NCBI GenBank assembly: GCA_030157785.1
Contig: JAOAUC010000055.1
Coordinates: 186,001 to 250,000, forward strand
DNA: 64,000 nt
Source: Zoogloea oleivorans
Lineage (GTDB): Bacteria > Pseudomonadota > Gammaproteobacteria > Burkholderiales > Rhodocyclaceae
Reading direction: 5' to 3'
Shown here: positions 59,458-64,000 of the stretch, piece by piece
How positions within the stretch are numbered: the first letter of the stretch is position 1
How the letters are laid out: each line of letters opens with the position of its first letter
Notes under the pieces: model-generated
Told to the model about the DNA's origin: nothing
The model's input: the letters and a program-made list of their open reading frames with translations, nothing else
The model's database searches: none
Translations under genes and position numbers: made by a program

Positions 59458-61644
59458 TCAGAACTTCTCGAAATCATTCTCGTTGAACGCGAAGCCTGCC
59501 ACGCGGGCACCGGCCCGCGGCTTGCCGGCGGTGCTCCGGGCTGCGGCGGCGGACGCCGGGTAGGCCATGCCACGGCCCATGTTGCGTTCATCAATGGTGA
59601 AGAACTGCATCAACTGCTGGAGCTGCTCGGCCTGCCCGCCCAGTTCCTCGGCCGTCGCCGCCAGCTCTTCGGAAGCCGACGCGTTCTGCTGGGTCGCCTG
59701 GTTGAGCTGGTTCATGGCGTTGTTGATCTGCGCCACGCCGGACGACTGCTCCTGGGACGCAGAAGCGATCTCCTGCACCAAGTCGGAGGTCTTGCGGATG
59801 GACGGGACGATCTCGTCGAGCAGATGCCCGGCGCGTTCGGCCAGACCCACCGAATCGCCGGCCAGGCCGCCGATTTCCTGCGCTGCCACCTGACTGCGCT
59901 CGGCCAGCTTGCGCACTTCGGCCGCCACCACCGCGAAGCCCTTGCCGTGCTCGCCGGCACGGGCAGCCTCGATGGCCGCGTTAAGCGCGAGCAGGTTGGT
60001 CTGGTAGGCGATGTCGTCGATGATTCCGATCTTCTGGGCGATCTTCTTCATCGCATCCACGGTGTTCTTCACCGCACCGCCGCCTTCGGTGGCTTCCACC
60101 GCGGTCTTGGAGGCGAGGTTGTCGGTCACCTTGGCGTTCTCGGCGTTCTGGTTGATGGAGGCCGACATCTGTTCGACCGAAGCCGACGACTCTTCCACGC
60201 TGGCCGCCTGTTCCGACGAAGACTGGGACAGGGACTGGGCGGTGGCCGAAACCTGGCCGGAGGCGTTGGTCAGCGCATCGGCGGCGGTACGCACCTGGGT
60301 GATGGTGTCGGAGAGCTTGCCGACGGTGTTGTTCACCGCTTCCTTCAGGGCCTTGAAATCGCCCTGGTAATCCTGCGTGATGCTCTGGGTCAGATCGCCC
60401 TGCTCGATGGACGTCATGATGCGACGCACTTCGTTGATCGGACCGACGATGGCATCCAGCGTGCCATTGACGCCATCCACGATCTTGCGGAAATCGCCCT
60501 GGTGCTGGCTGCCGTCGGCACGGGTTTCGAGCCTGCCGGCAATCGCCGCGGCAGACAACAGGCTGGCATCGGCCACCAGCTTGCCGACCGCGTCGATGCA
60601 GGTGTTGAGGTTGTTCTTGATGGCATTGAAATCGCCGTTGTAGCTGTCGGTGATCTTGGCCGGGATGTCGCCCTTGGAGATGCGATCCACGTAGTTGGCC
60701 GCCACGTTCAGCGGGCCGATCACTGAATCCAGCGTCTGGTTGACGCCTTCGACGATCTTGCGGAAATCACCCTGGTGCTTGCTGGCATCGGCACGGGTAG
60801 CCAGACGGCCGTCAATTGCCGCGGTAACCAGCAGAGTGGCATCCGCAGCCATGGACTGGACGGCGTGCTGGATCGCCTCGACGGCCTGCACCACCTGGCC
60901 GATCTCGTCACGGGCCTCGCTCTTGAGGGAAAAGTTGAAATCGCCGGCAGCCATCTTCTTGGCGGCATCCACAACCTGGTTTACCGGCCGGGTGATGCTG
61001 CGGGTCAGCCACAGGGCAAACAGGGCGGCGAGCACGAAAGCCACCGACGCCAGGGTGATGACCAGGCTGCGCGACGAGCTGGCCAGCTCGACCGCATGGG
61101 TGCCAGCCTTCTTGGCGCCATCGATCTGGAAGGCGGAAAACTCCGCCAGCACCGCGTTATATACGCCAGCCACCTCGGTGTATTCGCCAAACAGGAGCTG
61201 GACCGCCTTGTCCTGGTTGTACTGGGACGACGAGGTATCTGCAAGGAGGAGCAGCTTGTCCGTCACCGCGCTGTACTTGCTGCGAGCCTCGGCAGCCTTG
61301 GCAAGAATCGCCTTGCCTTTCTCTGTCTGCACCAACGGCACAACCTGCTGGTAGATCTCGCTGTTGCGGCTGCGGGCCTTGGCAATCGCCTCAAGCTGCA
61401 GCTTCTCGACGCTCTTGTCAGTGGTCATGATCATGTTGCGCACGCCCCGACCGACAAGCTGGACGTTAAAGGCGAGTTCATCGGCCATGACGATCTTGGG
61501 AATCCGCCCCTCCGCCAGCTCGTCGATGCCGGCGTTGAGTTCATTGATGCGCGTAATCGACAGGATCGAGATCGCCGCCAGCATCAGCAGTACAAAGGCG
61601 AAGCCGAGCCCGAGGCGCACACCGATCTTCAGGTTGTTGAACAT
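59458..61644 (-). CDS. Methyl-accepting chemotaxis protein with tandem HAMP-like modules
   Basis: A 728-residue chemoreceptor. Membrane helix 1 (about 10-32), a four-helix-bundle periplasmic sensor (about 35-185; 4HB_MCP pattern ending in [17 protein letters not shown]), membrane helix 2 (about 192-212), a HAMP domain (~213-265), then two copies of a 91-residue module that share HQGDFRKIV(E/D)GVN and DSYNGDF/DYQGDF (offset 273 nt), and the kinase-control region with [20 protein letters not shown]. No C-terminal NWETF-like CheR/CheB docking pentapeptide is present (ends [11 protein letters not shown]). Start ATG 61644; a longer frame upstream to 61701 is unsupported. Ligand unknown. Confidence 0.92.
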   Translation of the reverse strand: MFNNLKIGVRLGLGFAFVLLMLAAISILSITRINELNAGIDELAEGRIPKIVMADELAFNVQLVGRGVRNMIMTTDKSVEKLQLEAIAKARSRNSEIYQQVVPLVQTEKGKAILAKAAEARSKYSAVTDKLLLLADTSSSQYNQDKAVQLLFGEYTEVAGVYNAVLAEFSAFQIDGAKKAGTHAVELASSSRSLVITLASVAFVLAALFALWLTRSITRPVNQVVDAAKKMAAGDFNFSLKSEARDEIGQVVQAVEAIQHAVQSMAADATLLVTAAIDGRLATRADASKHQGDFRKIVEGVNQTLDSVIGPLNVAANYVDRISKGDIPAKITDSYNGDFNAIKNNLNTCIDAVGKLVADASLLSAAAIAGRLETRADGSQHQGDFRKIVDGVNGTLDAIVGPINEVRRIMTSIEQGDLTQSITQDYQGDFKALKEAVNNTVGKLSDTITQVRTAADALTNASGQVSATAQSLSQSSSEQAASVEESSASVEQMSASINQNAENAKVTDNLASKTAVEATEGGGAVKNTVDAMKKIAQKIGIIDDIAYQTNLLALNAAIEAARAGEHGKGFAVVAAEVRKLAERSQVAAQEIGGLAGDSVGLAERAGHLLDEIVPSIRKTSDLVQEIASASQEQSSGVAQINNAMNQLNQATQQNASASEELAATAEELGGQAEQLQQLMQFFTIDERNMGRGMAYPASAAAARSTAGKPRAGARVAGFAFNENDFEKF

Positions 61645-61672
61645 GATTGGTTCTCCGGATGATGCAAAAATG

Positions 61673-63841
61673 TCAGGCGTTACGTAATTCGGGACGGGCA
61701 ATCAGGCGCTGCTCTGCCTGACCCGAAATCTTGATGAGGGCGGAAATATCGAGAATCAGCGCCACCTCCCCGCTGCCGAGGATGGTTGAACCACCAATGC
61801 CCTGCAGGTGCCGGAAAATCGCGCCCAGGGGTTTGATCACCGCCTGAAGCTCGCCGGCCAGGCGGTCCACCACGATGCCGGCGCGCTGGCCGGCGTACTG
61901 CACCACCACCACGCTTTCGCGCGCAGGGCGCTCGCCGGGCAGGCTGAAGCTCTCGCGCAGGCACACGGCCGGCAGCACCTGACCACGCAGGTTGAAATAG
62001 TTGCGGTTATGCTCGGACTCGGGCCGCTCGATGCACTCCACCACTGCGTCGAGGGGGATCACGTAGGAGCGGTTGCCGGACACCACCAGGAAGCCGTCGA
62101 TGATCGCCAGGGTCAGTGGCAGGCGCAGGGTCAGGCGGGTGCCCTGGCCGGAATGGCTGTCCACATTGATGGTGCCGCGCAGGGCCTGCAGGTTGCGGCG
62201 TACCACGTCCATGCCTACACCGCGGCCCGACAGGTTGGTGACCTGCTCGGCGGTGGACAGGCCGGGGGCGAAGATGAGGTCGAAGATTTCCCGGTCGGAC
62301 AGATGCGCTTCGGCATCCACCAGCCCGCGCTCGATGGCCTTGGCGAGAATCCTGTCGCGGTTGAGGCCAGCCCCGTCGTCGATCACCTCGATGACGATGT
62401 TGCCGGCATCGTGGCAGGCATTGAGGGTCAGCGTGCCGCGCGGGTTCTTGCCAGCCGCCTCGCGCACGGCGGGTAACTCGATGCCGTGGTCGAGGGAGTT
62501 GCGCACCAGGTGCATCAGCGGGTCGCCGATCTTCTCGACAATGGACTTGTCGAGTTCGGTCTCGCCGCCGTTGATCACGAGCTGCACATCCTTGCCCAGA
62601 TCCTTGCAGGCATCGCGCACCAGGCGGTGGAATCGGTTGAAGGTTTCGCCGATCTGCACCGTGCGCAGTTGCAGCGAGGCATCGCGGATCTCTTCCACCA
62701 GCCGGCTCAACAGGGACGAGGACTCGATCAGTTCGCCGTCGCGCCGGGTATGGGCCAGCAGGCTGGTCGCCGCGCCGGCAATCACCAGCTCACCGACCAG
62801 GTTGATGAGGTGATCAAGCTTGTCGGCCGGCACGCGGATCAGTTTGGCGTCCTGGGCCTTCTTCTCGCTGACCTGGGTTTGCTTGGCGACCGCCGCGGCA
62901 ACCAGTTCCGGCTGCACCACCTGCTGGGCGACGAGAATTTCGCCGATCTGCAGCACATCGGGCTGCTCGGCCGCCGCCGGAATGGCCTGGGTGCGCAGCC
63001 CTTCAGCCAGCTCATCGGCGGTCAGGGCGCCCACCCGGACGAGAATCTCGCCCAGGCGCAGGGTGTCTTCGGGCAGGCTTTCGATCAGTTCGAGGTAGTC
63101 GGCTACCTTGCTGTTGGGCGGCAAAATGGCCAGCCGGCATTCGTCGCGAACGAAGGCAAAAATATCCTCGATGGCCTGCTTGTCGACGCTGGACTCCAGG
63201 GAGATTTCAAAGCCCAGGTAGCACAGTTCCGGGTCCATCTCGGCCACCGGCGGCATGATGTCGGTCAGGGTTTCCATGTGCTGGATGTGGCCCAGCGTTT
63301 CCAGAAAGCGCAGGAAGTTTTCCGGATCCATGCCCTGGCGCAGCACATCCGGCCCGAAGCGCACCGAGATGTGCCAGCAGTTGTGGCCGGACCGGTTCGA
63401 GGGAATGCGCTCGACACCCGCTTCAGCCGCCTTCGGCGTGGCAAAAACCTGCCCGCCCGGGCCGTACTGGCCGAGTTCGGCGAGCAGCCTGGCGCCTTGC
63501 GCCTCGATCCATTCGATGGTCACCTGCGCCACCCCAGCCTCGTTGGCGACCAGCACCCGCAGGTGGTCGGTGCAGCCAAGCATGAGGGCCGCGAGTTCGG
63601 TGGTGACGGCGATTTCGTGATTGCGCAGGCGGTCGAGCACGTTCTCGACCACGTGGGCAAAGGACTCCACCGCTGCACACTCCACCATCCCTGCCGCACC
63701 CTTGATGGTGTGGGCGGCGCGGAAGATGCCGTTGAGGGTGGTTTCGTCGTCCGGCCGGTTTTCCAGCTCAAGCAGCAGGGTTTCGAGCGCATCCAGCTGC
63801 TCGTTGCTCTCCTGCAAGAAGACTTGTTTCAGTTCGTCCAT
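61673..63841 (-). CDS. cheA: Chemotaxis sensor histidine kinase CheA
   Basis: A 722-residue kinase that phosphorylates CheY and CheB. The P1 Hpt domain has H44 ([14 protein letters not shown]). A P2-like middle region (about 140-330) is followed by the P3 dimer helices ([18 protein letters not shown]), the P4 ATPase ([37 protein letters not shown]) and the C-terminal CheW-like P5 domain ([20 protein letters not shown] then [20 protein letters not shown]). All kinase motifs are intact. ATG 63841 lies 15 bp after an STAS-domain gene, so this is the second gene visible in the operon. No cheY is inside the window; it may lie upstream. Confidence 0.96.
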   Translation of the reverse strand: MDELKQVFLQESNEQLDALETLLLELENRPDDETTLNGIFRAAHTIKGAAGMVECAAVESFAHVVENVLDRLRNHEIAVTTELAALMLGCTDHLRVLVANEAGVAQVTIEWIEAQGARLLAELGQYGPGGQVFATPKAAEAGVERIPSNRSGHNCWHISVRFGPDVLRQGMDPENFLRFLETLGHIQHMETLTDIMPPVAEMDPELCYLGFEISLESSVDKQAIEDIFAFVRDECRLAILPPNSKVADYLELIESLPEDTLRLGEILVRVGALTADELAEGLRTQAIPAAAEQPDVLQIGEILVAQQVVQPELVAAAVAKQTQVSEKKAQDAKLIRVPADKLDHLINLVGELVIAGAATSLLAHTRRDGELIESSSLLSRLVEEIRDASLQLRTVQIGETFNRFHRLVRDACKDLGKDVQLVINGGETELDKSIVEKIGDPLMHLVRNSLDHGIELPAVREAAGKNPRGTLTLNACHDAGNIVIEVIDDGAGLNRDRILAKAIERGLVDAEAHLSDREIFDLIFAPGLSTAEQVTNLSGRGVGMDVVRRNLQALRGTINVDSHSGQGTRLTLRLPLTLAIIDGFLVVSGNRSYVIPLDAVVECIERPESEHNRNYFNLRGQVLPAVCLRESFSLPGERPARESVVVVQYAGQRAGIVVDRLAGELQAVIKPLGAIFRHLQGIGGSTILGSGEVALILDISALIKISGQAEQRLIARPELRNA

Positions 63842-63856
63842 GATGGGTCGCCGGAG

Positions 63857-64000
63857 CTATTCCGCAGATACGACGAGAGGGTCGCCAAACCAGGCGGCAA
63901 GGTTGTAGAACTCGATCAGGGATTGCACGGCCGGGCTGTGGGCAACAATCGCCAGGGTCTTGCCGGTGGCACTGGCTTCGCGCTTGGCAAGGATCAGCAA
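63857..64000 (-). CDS. STAS-domain protein (3' end only)
   Basis: Only the last 47 codons and the stop are in the window: LLILAKREASATGKTLAIVA, then HSPAVQSLIEFYNLAAWFG, DPLVVSAE. The pattern (a strand-helix-strand with PAVQSLIEFYNL) fits the end of an STAS domain such as those encoded at the head of che operons, where the protein (or its complex with an anti-sigma-like kinase) modulates signalling. The identification is based on this short tail. Confidence 0.5.
   Translation of the reverse strand: MLILAKREASATGKTLAIVAHSPAVQSLIEFYNLAAWFGDPLVVSAE

Overview
The window is high-GC chromosomal DNA whose gene set and order point to a betaproteobacterium, most likely of the Rhodocyclales (Azospira/Dechloromonas/Zoogloea-like). 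Clues are a SAH riboswitch in front of ahcY followed by metF, a double-length UvrA, the block nadD-rsfS-rlmH-maf-rng, the divergent pair topB-smg-dprA-LysM / def-fmt, and many signalling genes (three GGDEF or PAS regulators, two haemerythrin sensors and a large che operon). The species call is inference from gene content only.

Layout. 1-4.8 kb: the 3' end of a NodI-type ABC ATPase, a haemerythrin-diguanylate cyclase, the NodJ-type permease, cutA and dsbD. 4.8-10 kb: a palindromic repeat, a SAH riboswitch, ahcY, metF and a PAS3-GGDEF-EAL protein. 10-14.6 kb is an accessory island. It holds a second palindrome, thirteen 21-bp tandem units, two decayed copies of one gene bracketing a lipoprotein gene, and then an AT-rich two-gene operon encoding a SLATT-type membrane protein and a reverse transcriptase. 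The operon's leader can fold into a compact multi-hairpin RNA. I consider this RNA/SLATT/RT cassette, a defence-associated reverse transcriptase (DRT)-type system, the most interesting object in the window.

14.6-23 kb: rep helicase, a third palindrome, thrB, two BPSS1780-type membrane proteins, nadD, rsfS, rlmH, maf and rng. 23-33.5 kb: a two-repeat plus HhH protein, a YgjP-type metallopeptidase, a TolC/HlyD/ABC drug-export operon (ybhG-F-S-R type) behind a TetR-like palindrome, a PhnD-like binding protein and pldA. 33.5-50.4 kb: the tandem UvrA, a DUF1631-like protein, an HDOD protein, topB, smg, dprA, a LysM protein, def, fmt and htpX.

50.4-64 kb, all on the minus strand: an STAS protein (cut by the window end), cheA, an MCP, cheW, cheD, cheR, a second cheD and cheB, then a giant hybrid sensor kinase and a haemerythrin histidine kinase. 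Together these form a chemotaxis/energy-taxis signalling island. The haemerythrin domains suggest oxygen or redox sensing feeding both c-di-GMP and phosphorelay output.

No rRNA, tRNA, CRISPR array or intact insertion sequence was recognised.
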